DNA from: Candidatus Zipacnadia bacterium
Lineage (GTDB): Bacteria > Armatimonadota > Zipacnadia > Zipacnadales > UBA5352
Reading direction: 5' to 3'
Length of the DNA stretch: 64,000 nt
Assembly: GCA_029821735.1 (NCBI GenBank)
Contig: JALGSU010000020.1
Location: 101,874-165,873, forward strand
The notes beneath the pieces are model-generated. The model did no database searches, had not been told where the DNA came from, and worked only from the letters and a program-made list of their open reading frames with translations. Positions within the stretch are counted from its first letter, which is position 1. Each line of letters opens with the position of its first letter. The translations under genes were made by a program, and so were the position numbers. Shown here piece after piece: positions 50,490-58,780 of this stretch.

Positions 50490-51461
50490 ATGCCAAAGCT
50501 TATGACTCACCATCAGGCCCCGCCCGTCACACTGGCTTCCGCCGTCGAGGAATTCCTCGCAGACTGCTGCCTGCAGAATCTCAGCCCCACAACCATCGAG
50601 TGGTACAGGTACGCTCTCCAGCCGTTCGTGCGTTTTGCCTCAGCCCGATCCGAGACGGACGTGGACTCCGTCACCGAAGCAACAGTGCGGGCCTTCCTGT
50701 CCGAGAAGCGCGCTCAGGTGCAGCCGCGCCGGGTCAACCACTACCGGCAGGCGATTGACCTCCTCTACAGGTGGCTCATCGCTGAGGGCCGCACCGAGAA
50801 CAACCCGGCAGCTCGCTTCCCGAAGCTGCGTGAGCCGCGGCGGCTGGTCCACGCTTTCAACGAGGGGGAGGTCGAGGCCCTGCTGGCTCAGCCCGACACA
50901 CGGACCTTCCTGGGGCTGCGCGACCACGTCTTTATGCTGACTTTGCTGGATTCGGGAATTCGACTGTCCGAGGTGCTCGGTCTGCAGCTCCTCGACCTGG
51001 ACTTGCCTGGCAACACGATGCGGGTTCTGGGCAAGGGCAACAAAGAGCGAATGGTGGCACTCTCTGTGGTTATGGAGAACCACCTGCGGCGCTATCTGGT
51101 GCGACGGGAGGTCGCGCTGGCGGGGATCGGGAGAGAGGACAGCACTTGGGTCTTCCCCAACCAGAGCGGAGGCAGAGCCGAAGGCAAGGGGTACCAGAAT
51201 CGGCTGAAGCGATACGGCAAAGCCGCCGGCATCACGCGGGTCCGCGTAAGCCCCCACACCTTTCGCCATACCTTCTCGCTGTGGTATGTCCGAAACGGGG
51301 GCTCGCCGTTCCACCTGGAGAAGATACTCGGCCATAGCAGCCTGGACATGTCGAGGCGTTACTGCGAACTCGCCGACGTCGACTTCCTCGACAGCCAGCG
51401 GCAGTTCAGCCCGCTGACCATGGCCGACCTGGGCACCCGAGGGCGAAGACGACTGCGCTGA
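50490..51461 (+). CDS. Tyrosine recombinase / integrase (XerC/D-like)
   Basis: The 323-residue protein starts at ATG 50490 behind AAGGGAG. It has an N-terminal SAM-like core-binding domain (about 14-100: VEEFLADCCLQNLSPTTIEWY) and a full catalytic set: Arg158 (DSGIRLSE), Lys182 or 185 (GKGNKERM), His256 and Arg259 (HTFRHTF), His282 (LGHSS) and Tyr291. It cuts and joins DNA through the tyrosine. A role in inserting an element into the neighbouring initiator tRNA is the natural inference. XerC/D-type chromosome or plasmid resolution is the alternative, though only one such gene is visible. Confidence 0.93.
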   Translation: MPKLMTHHQAPPVTLASAVEEFLADCCLQNLSPTTIEWYRYALQPFVRFASARSETDVDSVTEATVRAFLSEKRAQVQPRRVNHYRQAIDLLYRWLIAEGRTENNPAARFPKLREPRRLVHAFNEGEVEALLAQPDTRTFLGLRDHVFMLTLLDSGIRLSEVLGLQLLDLDLPGNTMRVLGKGNKERMVALSVVMENHLRRYLVRREVALAGIGREDSTWVFPNQSGGRAEGKGYQNRLKRYGKAAGITRVRVSPHTFRHTFSLWYVRNGGSPFHLEKILGHSSLDMSRRYCELADVDFLDSQRQFSPLTMADLGTRGRRRLR

Positions 51462-51615
51462 CCCGCATCTAGCTCCGCTCCATTATCGACGTCCCGACTT
51501 GCTGCTGTCCTAGGAGGCGATCCAGACTTCGGCGCCCCGCCGCCTTCGGCCACCATCCGTCCTCGGGCGGAGTGGACCGGCCCGTTCCCATGTGAGTGAT
51601 GTCCGCCAGGTGGCA

Positions 51616-52407
51616 CTATAGCCCGAAGCCGAGGGCAGCGAGGCTATTGGCGAATTTGGAGCACGCGGTGGGCCGAATGGGCATACCCCGGCTCATGTCG
51701 GCGAGCCGCGAAGCGAGGTGGGCTGGCGCCTTGAGTTCCAGAACCAGAGGCGCCACCAGGGGCTCAGGTCGCCGCAGGTTGGGTCGCCCAGAGAGTGTTT
51801 GGGCATAGGCTGCGAGCGAGGTGTCTACGGTTAAGCGGACAGAGCCGTCGGCTGAGACAAAGTAGTCGCGGTCATACGCGGTGATAATGGCAGGTCGGCT
51901 CCGCGCGGCCAGGTCCACGAGCCCCAGTCGGCCCTCCGAACTGGTCTGCATGTAGACGACCAACCGGCCGTCGTCGACCCACGCGACCTTGCCGTAACCG
52001 ACGCTCTCGGGCGCTGCAATGACCTGCTCCTCGCCACCGGCAAGAGGGATGATCCGCACGCCTTCGCGACCGGCCGACATCGCCACGCGCTGCCCATCCG
52101 GCGACACGGCGAAGTTCCGGTCGGCCGCCGTCGCCAGACAGCGCAGCCCGCTGCCATCTGCGTTGACTATGGATAGACTGTCCGGTCCGTCCAGCCACGC
52201 GGGGTAGCCCTCACGCGGGTGGTCAGAGACAAAGCCGATGGCGGCATCCCCGGCCCACCGTGGCGCGGCGTCTTCGACCATCGGCTGGGGCTGCGGCCGG
52301 TCGTTCTCGGGATCGTGCTCGCCTCCCGCTGCGTAGTAGCCCGCAAGCAGCCCCGCGTCGGGCTTGAGGCCGTCGCTCGTACCCAGCAGAGCGCAGAATC
52401 CCAGCAT
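51616..52407 (-). CDS. TolB/WD40-type propeller protein, probably truncated
   Basis: The 263-residue frame contains propeller repeats: SLSIVNADGSGLRCLATAAD, RNFAVSPDGQRVAMSAG, KVAWVDDGRLVVYMQ and DYFVSADGSVRLTVD. There is no signal peptide. The N-terminus (KPDAGLLAGYYAAGGEHD) looks like the middle of a domain, and the last 45 residues (from LELKAPAHLASR) are unlike a propeller end. I suspect loss at one or both ends. It follows the secreted protein gene at 52457 by 49 bases on the same strand and lies between it and the recombinase, so the recombination event may have clipped it. Confidence 0.5.
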   Translation of the reverse strand: MLGFCALLGTSDGLKPDAGLLAGYYAAGGEHDPENDRPQPQPMVEDAAPRWAGDAAIGFVSDHPREGYPAWLDGPDSLSIVNADGSGLRCLATAADRNFAVSPDGQRVAMSAGREGVRIIPLAGGEEQVIAAPESVGYGKVAWVDDGRLVVYMQTSSEGRLGLVDLAARSRPAIITAYDRDYFVSADGSVRLTVDTSLAAYAQTLSGRPNLRRPEPLVAPLVLELKAPAHLASRLADMSRGMPIRPTACSKFANSLAALGFGL

Positions 52408-52456
52408 GCATGGAGCTCAGGGATCAGATCGTCGCGACCACCACGCCCGGGCTGCT

Positions 52457-54106
52457 TCATTCGCCCACCTCAACGAGCGTCGCGTCGTCGAACCAGGACC
52501 GGTCGGCGTCGCCGAGTTGATTGGACGCTCCGGCCATGAAAACGAGTTGGCCGGCTTCCGGCGGCACCTCCACGAGCCCGATGATCTCGCGCCAGCCGGT
52601 CGCGTCGGCGGGCTCGGCGCCCACCAGTCGCCGGTTCTGAGCGTGCGCGGTCCATGCCCCGTCGGCGTCCTTCCAGCCGATGTTCAGGCTGGCCAGTCCG
52701 AGACCCTCGGTCTTCACGCGCAAGCGGACGGCGTACGAATGGCCCGGCTGGACAGCGGTCAGGCAGCCAACAACGCCGTCGAGCACCCCGCGCAGTTCGA
52801 CTTGTCCCTCAGCGCTGCTCACCTGTCCGTGCGAGGAATCGTCCTGCCACTGCCACCAGCCCTCGGGTGGCCCGTCAGGTGCTGGGGCCTGGCTGAAGTC
52901 GCCGTTGGTTAGCATGTTCTCAGGCGCTGGGTCCCGGTGGATGAGTTGGCGCGCAACGCCGGTGGGGTCCTTGGCGCGGCGGATGGCAGCGACGGCTCCC
53001 GGCAGCCGCTCGGGCCACATCGGGTACTTCGGGTCACCAGCCGGCCACCACCGAGCCGTCTCCCCATAGAGCCACACGACCCCGTCGCTGGCCGCCAGGG
53101 CCGAGGCCACGTTGGCCGCGAGCCGGGCGGCGGACGTGCCGCCCTTACGATCGATGTGCCAGGGGTTGCCGGGCGGATTCACGTGGGCGTCAAGGTAGAG
53201 GCTCTGCCCGACAAGAAACTGCCGCCGCACCTTCTCGCGATGCTCCGGCGCCACGAACTCGGGCAAGCGCAGCTTCAGCCGCGTGAACGCCGCGCTGTAT
53301 TCCGCGAAAGAGTTGGCCCGGTATCCGATATCCTCCGTGCCTTCGATGATGCGCATTGTGGGCGGCATGACGTCCAGCCATCCGTCGACGAAGGCGGGCA
53401 GCAGACCGTAGGTATGAGGCTCAATCGCCAGCTCCAGACCGCCGCTGTCTAGCAGTCCGAGCATGTCCGAGAACAGCCGGTAGCTGAAGATGCTCACATC
53501 CGGGAACTCCTCGGCCACCGCCGTCATGACCTCACGCCCGCGCTGCCGGGCCATGGCGCGGTACTCGGTGAAGGTGTGATCGTCCCCTTGGGCCTGCGCC
53601 CGGTAGAGAAACTGGGAGTGCGGCGGGGTATAGGGCTCCGCATCGAAAAGCAGACCGCGCAAGCCGCCTTGCCGAGCCAGTCGCGACAGCAACCGCCAGT
53701 GCTCGGTGACCGTGCGCCAGCCGTCGTCGTCGAACCAGTCAACATCGCCCGGGTTGGAGTACAGCATCAGGTAGTTCTCACGGCACGTGGTCGGCTGCGC
53801 CGCCTTCAGGTCGGCGAGCGCGGTCGCGAACTCCTCCCACTTCCACTCGCCGCGGGAGAAGGCGAAGATCGCCGCTTCCTCGGCACCCTCGGCTGTCCGG
53901 CGGGTCGCGCGGAGTGTGGTGCCGTCAAACACGCCCCATCCCTCGAAGGTGCTAAGCCCCTCGCGGAACTGCCGCGGGTTGGGGGAGTCCCATCCGGTGG
54001 CGACGATCGGCGCTCGCTCGCCGGGCACCTGGCCTACGGCGGCGGAGCCAGGGCCCACCAGCATCAGAGCGCCCAGCACAACAGCGGACATGACGAATGG
54101 CACCAT
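52457..54106 (-). CDS. Secreted glycosidase-like protein with C-terminal binding module
   Basis: ATG 54104-54106 is chosen because AGGAGG lies eight bases upstream and a signal peptide follows (FVMSAVVLGALMLVGPGSAAVG). The 549-residue product has a barrel-like part (about 30-370) with WKWEEFATALADLKAAQP, GLRGLLFDAEPYTPP (an Asp/Glu pair near residue 150, where a catalytic acid could lie) and GLELAIEPHTYGLLPAF. A CBM4/9-like jelly roll follows (from about 400: MLTNGDFSQAPAPDGPPEGW, ending FDDATLVEVGE). The family is not recognised. Confidence 0.65.
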   Translation of the reverse strand: MVPFVMSAVVLGALMLVGPGSAAVGQVPGERAPIVATGWDSPNPRQFREGLSTFEGWGVFDGTTLRATRRTAEGAEEAAIFAFSRGEWKWEEFATALADLKAAQPTTCRENYLMLYSNPGDVDWFDDDGWRTVTEHWRLLSRLARQGGLRGLLFDAEPYTPPHSQFLYRAQAQGDDHTFTEYRAMARQRGREVMTAVAEEFPDVSIFSYRLFSDMLGLLDSGGLELAIEPHTYGLLPAFVDGWLDVMPPTMRIIEGTEDIGYRANSFAEYSAAFTRLKLRLPEFVAPEHREKVRRQFLVGQSLYLDAHVNPPGNPWHIDRKGGTSAARLAANVASALAASDGVVWLYGETARWWPAGDPKYPMWPERLPGAVAAIRRAKDPTGVARQLIHRDPAPENMLTNGDFSQAPAPDGPPEGWWQWQDDSSHGQVSSAEGQVELRGVLDGVVGCLTAVQPGHSYAVRLRVKTEGLGLASLNIGWKDADGAWTAHAQNRRLVGAEPADATGWREIIGLVEVPPEAGQLVFMAGASNQLGDADRSWFDDATLVEVGE

Positions 54107-54735
54107 GCGTTGTCCTCCTGGCCGGAGCACGGCCGATTGGCTCAGCCGATCGGCTTTCGCCCTCACGGATCCGCGCCCTGGGCCCTCCCGCGCTTGCTTC
54201 CTACTGTCCGGGTTTGCGTATGGACCGGGGTCCCCCGTCTAGACCGGGATTCCCCATATGGCACTCGGCGCCCTGGCGTTGGCTGAACAGTCAGCCGTTC
54301 GCTGCAGTGCTTCACCAGCCGAGTTGCAGAAACCTGTACATCTGGCCGTGGGACCCGAGATCGGCCAGTATTGCCCTTCGTCTTGAGGGTCTGTAAGCTC
54401 TGTATTCGCTGACAAGCTGGACAGGAGGCGTGACGGCACCTCCGTATCGCCGGCATCCTCATCAACTCTGAAGCGATCGTGAGATCTCCGGTGGCTCATT
54501 ATGTAGGTACCGGAGACAGCGACCTGATGCGGTCGATGATCTGCGCAAACAGGTCGCGCGTGACCGTGACCTCCGCCATCTGCACGACGATCCTGTGGGT
54601 TGGTGGACCGCTGTCTCTTCCCGGTGATCCCGAGGTGTACCTCGAAGGCCAAGAAAGCCCGTCATCTCAGGCGACGCCGGTTTTCGGGAAGGACAGGATG
54701 CATGGAGCCCACCATCACACAGACTGACCTCCATG
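54107..54735. other. No recognisable gene
   Basis: This 629-base stretch has only short, mutually contradictory frames. One minus-strand piece (MAEVTVTRDLFAQIIDRIRS, 54513-54593) looks protein-like for 26 codons before a stop and could be debris of an old gene. The sequence reads as decayed DNA next to the IS3 remnant. Confidence 0.5.
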
Positions 54736-54990
54736 TCAAGGGCACTTGCCGTTCCGCCGGCAAGTTTGCCGGCGAATGGCGTCGTGTCCTACCGCGCCTG
54801 AGTAACTTACCCATGACCCCGCGTCGGCTGCCATGACCCACTCGGCCAACACCGTCGTTGGGGCTACGCCAATCGCTGTCCACCACGGGCATCGCAGGTG
54901 TGCCTGGCCCCTGTGGCCTGCCTGCCCAAACACTCGGACGTACACGTCCCCGTTCTCGACGGGATGACCGCAGAAGTCGCACTCCATCAT
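54736..54990 (-). CDS. Small hypothetical Cys-rich protein
   Basis: From ATG 54988-54990 the 84-residue frame begins with CDFCGHPVENGDVYVRVF then HLRCPWW. The CxxC...HxxC arrangement could bind zinc. It lies in decayed accessory DNA, the ribosome site is weak (GGTGGGAT), and no family is recognised, so it may be chance or a relic. Confidence 0.35.
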   Translation of the reverse strand: MMECDFCGHPVENGDVYVRVFGQAGHRGQAHLRCPWWTAIGVAPTTVLAEWVMAADAGSWVSYSGAVGHDAIRRQTCRRNGKCP

Positions 54991-55076
54991 ATCCCACCGG
55001 GGTACGCTGAACGGGATCCTGGCTGTGAACGACTGAAGCTCTCCCACATCGGTGATGAGCCAGGATCTTGGCGAGA

Positions 55077-55300
55077 CGAAGCGGCCCGCGCACGGACAAT
55101 GCGGTGATCGAGGCGTTCAACGCCCGCTTGCGGCAGGAATGCCTGAACGAGCATTGGTTCCTGTCGGTGGCAGATGCTCAGGAGTTGGTAGACGCCTGGC
55201 GGGAGGACCACAACCGGGTAAGGCCGCACAGTTCGCTCGGGAACATGACGCCGGAGGAGTTCGTCGGGCAGGCACTCGACGCTCACCCCCATGGGGGTGA
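55077..55300 (+). mobile_element. Remnant of an IS3-family transposase (OrfB C-terminus)
   Basis: The frame reads RTDNAVIEAFNARLRQECLN, then EHWFLSVADAQELVDAWRED, then HNRVRPHSSLGNMTPEEF. This is the end of the IS3 OrfB integrase core, including the last catalytic Glu region and the conserved HSSLG. The start, the DDE aspartates and OrfA are absent, so only the 3' end of the element survives. It abuts the C-terminal break of the GT39-type gene, which the insertion or a later deletion probably truncated. Confidence 0.88.
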
Positions 55301-55404
55301 GCACGGCACCAACGACACGGCGACAACGCCCCGACGACATGGGGGCAAGACCAGTGGGGGCAGCACACCGTCGTTGATCGCGCCGTTCAGGAGGGGCGGG
55401 ATTC

Positions 55405-55986
55405 TCACCGCTCCCACGGGCCCAGAGGGCCAGAATAGCCGACGCGACCACCGCCTGCACCACCAGCGGCGCGTCCGCGCGCCAGCGTCACCGCGAACAG
55501 CAGCGACAGCGTCGTCAGCAGCACTATGGGCACGTCGGGTAGGGCATAGCCCGAGTAGCGCAGGGGGCCAATGGCCGTCGCGAAGGCCGCCGCCACCAGC
55601 GCAGGGAGCCGATCACGCCACAGCTCGTGACCGATGGTCCACACGGCCCACAGGCAGCCGCCCCAGGACAGCATAGTGACCAGTCACGCGGGCCAGAAGC
55701 CCGTCAGTGGCCGGAGGGCCATCAGCTCGGGCAGGTCCTGCTAGGATGGCGGGGCGCCCAACCACACGCGGACCGCCGAGGACAAGCCGATAGCCGGGGT
55801 GATGGCGCAGGAGTACAGCGCGGGGTAACTGGTGTGCGGCGGGATGATGGTGTGCTCAGCCAGCATATGCCAGACGTTCTGCACCACCATAGACTCGTCG
55901 CCGAAACCTGGTTGCAGCGTCACCAGCACGTGCGCGACGCAGCCGACCACGATGATGGCTATCAGCAGAATGGCGACTGGGTGCCA
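55405..55986 (-). pseudogene. GT39-like membrane glycosyltransferase, dead
   Basis: A single minus-strand frame encodes an ArnT/PMT-like membrane protein fragment: VAILLIAIIVVGCVAHVLV, then LAEHTIIPPHTSYPALYS. After a TAG (complement of 55741-55743) and a TGA (complement of 55684-55686), it continues with LWRDRLPALVAAAFATAIG and YALPDVPIVLLTTLSLLFAV. Enzymes of this family move sugars from polyprenyl-phosphate carriers to proteins or lipid A outside the membrane. Both stops are in frame, the N-terminus is closed by a TGA at 55987-55989, and the C-terminus ends at the IS3 remnant. Confidence 0.7.
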
Positions 55987-56380
55987 TCAGGTGGGCTCGA
56001 TGGCACCCATAGGCATCACGATTCCCCGAGGGGCGCAGAAATCCCTTCCGGTGATCTGCTCCCGCGAGCGTAACTAGTGACTATGCAGTACTGCAGCGGA
56101 CTCACATAGCCCTAGGCGGAGGCGGCGCGTAGCGGGAGGCGGATTGGGCGAAGACCACAACATAGTCCGAGTTGGTCACACAGGCCTCAGCCCGCCTTAC
56201 GTATGATCCCCAAGCTTGCGGACACACCCATAGCGGGGCTCATATTGCCGTCGTCGAACCTGGTAGCATAGGTTGTGCTGCGCGCGCCCGATTCTCCCCC
56301 AATGCCCGGCCAGTTCCCCCTGCCTCACGGGTTGAGGACTCTCACCGGGGGCACCGAGACGGAGGCAAGAGCATCACGGT
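55987..56380. other. No recognisable gene
   Basis: About 390 bases without a supportable frame lie between the dead glycosyltransferase and the promoter of the sulfatase-like gene. Composition is less GC-biased than the core genes. I see no terminator, tRNA or repeat in it. Confidence 0.5.
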
Positions 56381-56410
56381 TTGACACTACCTAGGGACTC
56401 CGTGTATTGT
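56381..56410 (+). promoter_or_regulatory. Candidate promoter of the phosphatase/sulfatase cluster
   Basis: TTGACA (56381-56386) matches the -35 consensus fully and is 18 bases before TATTGT (56405-56410). Transcription would begin near 56417, about 50 bases before the sulfatase-like start. Confidence 0.6.
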
Positions 56411-56468
56411 ACTCGCCGGAGTCTGCGAATTAGTTATGTTCCTGCATCGAGACGGGACCTGAGGACAT

Positions 56469-58559
56469 ATGACCTTCGGACGCACTTTGAGGATAGGCGC
56501 TGGGTCCGGCGCATTCGGCGCTAGTGTAGTAGCAGTCAGAGACGTTCTGCTCTCCGGTGGAGGACTCTCAGCAGATCCTCTCTGGTTCGCCCAGCACGGT
56601 GCTGTACAGCTCCTATTCTACGCCTTGATTGGGGCGTTGCTGGGTTTGGCGATCTCGTTGGCAGCTCAGGCCGTCATCCGTGTCTTGGGCAAGGGCTACG
56701 TGGGCAACCGTGTCTCCGGCGGGTTCCTCCTCATCCTATCTGGCATAGTGATGCTGATCGCGACGCCGTCAGCGCTGGTGTTGACTCTGCTGGCCGCAGT
56801 GCTCCTCGCCGTAGGCGGAACGTCGCTGGTCATAGTTATTGGCGACGAAGAGCGGTCGGACTGGCTCTCGCTCGGCGCCGGGATCATCATTGGGGGCGCA
56901 GCCTTCTTCGGGGGGGGCCGTGCGGCTCTGGCGTCCATCTTCCCCGCAACAGCATTGGGGTACACCGGCATCACCGTCGGAGCATGCATTTTCGGGTGGT
57001 TCGCTTATCGGGGGACCGCAGGCCTGCGGCTAGTTTTGGAGAGGCGTTGGTCGCCACGGGTCGTAGTTGCAGCCCTAAGCGCTGCGCTGCTGGCCCCCGC
57101 GGGCCTGCTGGCCCTCACTGCGCTGCTCCCGACAGGCGCCATTCCCGCATCCGTGGCAGGCAGAACCTCACCACGCTCTTCCGACGCGTCACGCCCCAGT
57201 GTCATCCTGATCAGCGTGGACACGCTGCGCGCGGACTTCGTTGGCTACGCCGGCGGCCCGGCGCGGACCCCCAACATCGACGCCCTAGCCGCGGAGAGCT
57301 ACGTGTTCGAGAACGCCTACTCCGTCGCCCCCTGGACCCGGCCCTCATTCGCCTCGTTCTTCAGCAGCCGCTACCCGAGCGAGATGGGTGTGGCGAGGGT
57401 GAGAGGTGCGGGCGGCGAAGGAAGACCGGCCATCCCGACACAATGGTCCGAAGAGCCACTTACGCTCGCGGAAGCGATGGCTGCAGCGGGGTACGCGACA
57501 GCAGCTTGCGTGACAAACATGAACCTCACAAGTGAGGCGAACGCGGATCAAGGCTTCCACTTCTTCATTCACTGCAGTGCCAGTGAACGGTCGGCAGACG
57601 CCGTTGCTTCCCCAATGGGCGCACTGAGCGCTTCCCTATTCCCCTGCCTGTCCGAGCAATTCGGCTGGCGCGACCTTGAGCGGGCCAGTGTGGTGACCTC
57701 ACAAACTCAGGACCTCCTGCAACGGATCCCTGAACGGCCCATGATGCTCTGGGTGCACTACCAAGACCCGCATGACCCGTATGACGCGCCCGAGGCACCG
57801 GACGACGAGAGTTGGGGCATCGGAGAATTCGATACGTATGCGATCCTGGGGGGGCGCGCGCTACGCTCAACGGACGAGCGCGCCGCCTGGGTGCGTGCAT
57901 ACACGCGAGAGATCGAGTACTTCGATGGCTGGCTCGGCGAGCTGATCGCCACCCTAAAAAGGGAAGGTTTGTGGGACTCATCGCTGGTCGTGTTCTGGAG
58001 TGACCATGGTGAAGAGTTCTGGGAACATGATCTGTGGCAGCACGGTCAATCGCTCTATAATGAACTGCTGCATGTACCTCTGCTCATCCGTCGGCCCCAC
58101 ACAGAGCAGCAGTCCGTGGTTCCGGAGCCTGTCAGCCTTATGGACGTGATGCCGACTGTCCTCAGCGAGTGTGGCATAGCGCCCCCGCCGGACATTCGCG
58201 GCCGACTACTCGGACCGATCATCGGGCAGCGACACGTGCAGATGCCCGCATTCCGCGTGTTCATTGAAGCCTGTGGATACGGAAGCATCCAGAAAGCGCT
58301 CATGACAGAGCGCCACAAGCTGATCTACAACCTCTACTCCGACGACTTCACTCTCTACGACCTCCAGGAAGACCCCGGCGAGCAGCACAACATCTACGGC
58401 ACGCCGCTCGCCCCTGACACCGCGGAGATGGAGCGCGAGTTGCTCGACTGGACCGAGAAGTCGCTCGCGATGATGGATGAGTACGTCGCCAAGCAGGGGG
58501 CAGAGGACGTGCCTCCAGAAGTGCTTGAGCGCCTCCGAGACATGGGATATGTGCAGTAG
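56469..58559 (+). CDS. Membrane-bound sulfatase-like hydrolase with Thr-type active site
   Basis: The 696-residue protein has five or more membrane segments in residues 10-220, then an alkaline-phosphatase-superfamily domain (about 242-620). Metal ligands sit in VILISVDTLRAD (Asp251) and FWSDHGEEFWEH, with further histidines in WQHGQSLYNELLHVPLL. The usual sulfatase C/S-x-P-x-R is replaced by SVAPWTRPSFASFF. Thr290 is the probable nucleophile, and no formylglycine can form. This is the APWT-type branch, closer to phosphoethanolamine-transferase or phosphodiesterase chemistry than to sulfate ester cleavage. The start has GAGGACAT upstream. The catalytic domain is probably outside the membrane. 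Confidence 0.85.
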   Translation: MTFGRTLRIGAGSGAFGASVVAVRDVLLSGGGLSADPLWFAQHGAVQLLFYALIGALLGLAISLAAQAVIRVLGKGYVGNRVSGGFLLILSGIVMLIATPSALVLTLLAAVLLAVGGTSLVIVIGDEERSDWLSLGAGIIIGGAAFFGGGRAALASIFPATALGYTGITVGACIFGWFAYRGTAGLRLVLERRWSPRVVVAALSAALLAPAGLLALTALLPTGAIPASVAGRTSPRSSDASRPSVILISVDTLRADFVGYAGGPARTPNIDALAAESYVFENAYSVAPWTRPSFASFFSSRYPSEMGVARVRGAGGEGRPAIPTQWSEEPLTLAEAMAAAGYATAACVTNMNLTSEANADQGFHFFIHCSASERSADAVASPMGALSASLFPCLSEQFGWRDLERASVVTSQTQDLLQRIPERPMMLWVHYQDPHDPYDAPEAPDDESWGIGEFDTYAILGGRALRSTDERAAWVRAYTREIEYFDGWLGELIATLKREGLWDSSLVVFWSDHGEEFWEHDLWQHGQSLYNELLHVPLLIRRPHTEQQSVVPEPVSLMDVMPTVLSECGIAPPPDIRGRLLGPIIGQRHVQMPAFRVFIEACGYGSIQKALMTERHKLIYNLYSDDFTLYDLQEDPGEQHNIYGTPLAPDTAEMERELLDWTEKSLAMMDEYVAKQGAEDVPPEVLERLRDMGYVQ

Positions 58560-58780
58560 CAGCTCTGCTGTAACCGCGGGTGAGGCAACGGTGATGATTG
58601 AGTGCTGGGTCAGGAGTACTTGAGGACCATCAGAGCATACGGAACGCCTGAGGGGTCAGGCGGCCGTGACTGGAGGAGGCGTTACGTTGTGCGTATGGTC
58701 CCACGAGGGGCATACAACGACACCCGCGAATATGGCACCTCTCAGTATGTTCTCCTGAGCGGCAGCGAGGCGCTCTGCGG

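Noticed and set aside
55684..55743. Recoding of TAG and TGA in the glycosyltransferase
   Set aside because: Two different stops, a closed N-terminus and a C-terminus ending at an IS remnant fit a pseudogene. No selenocysteine or pyrrolysine signal is seen, and other genes here use both stops normally.
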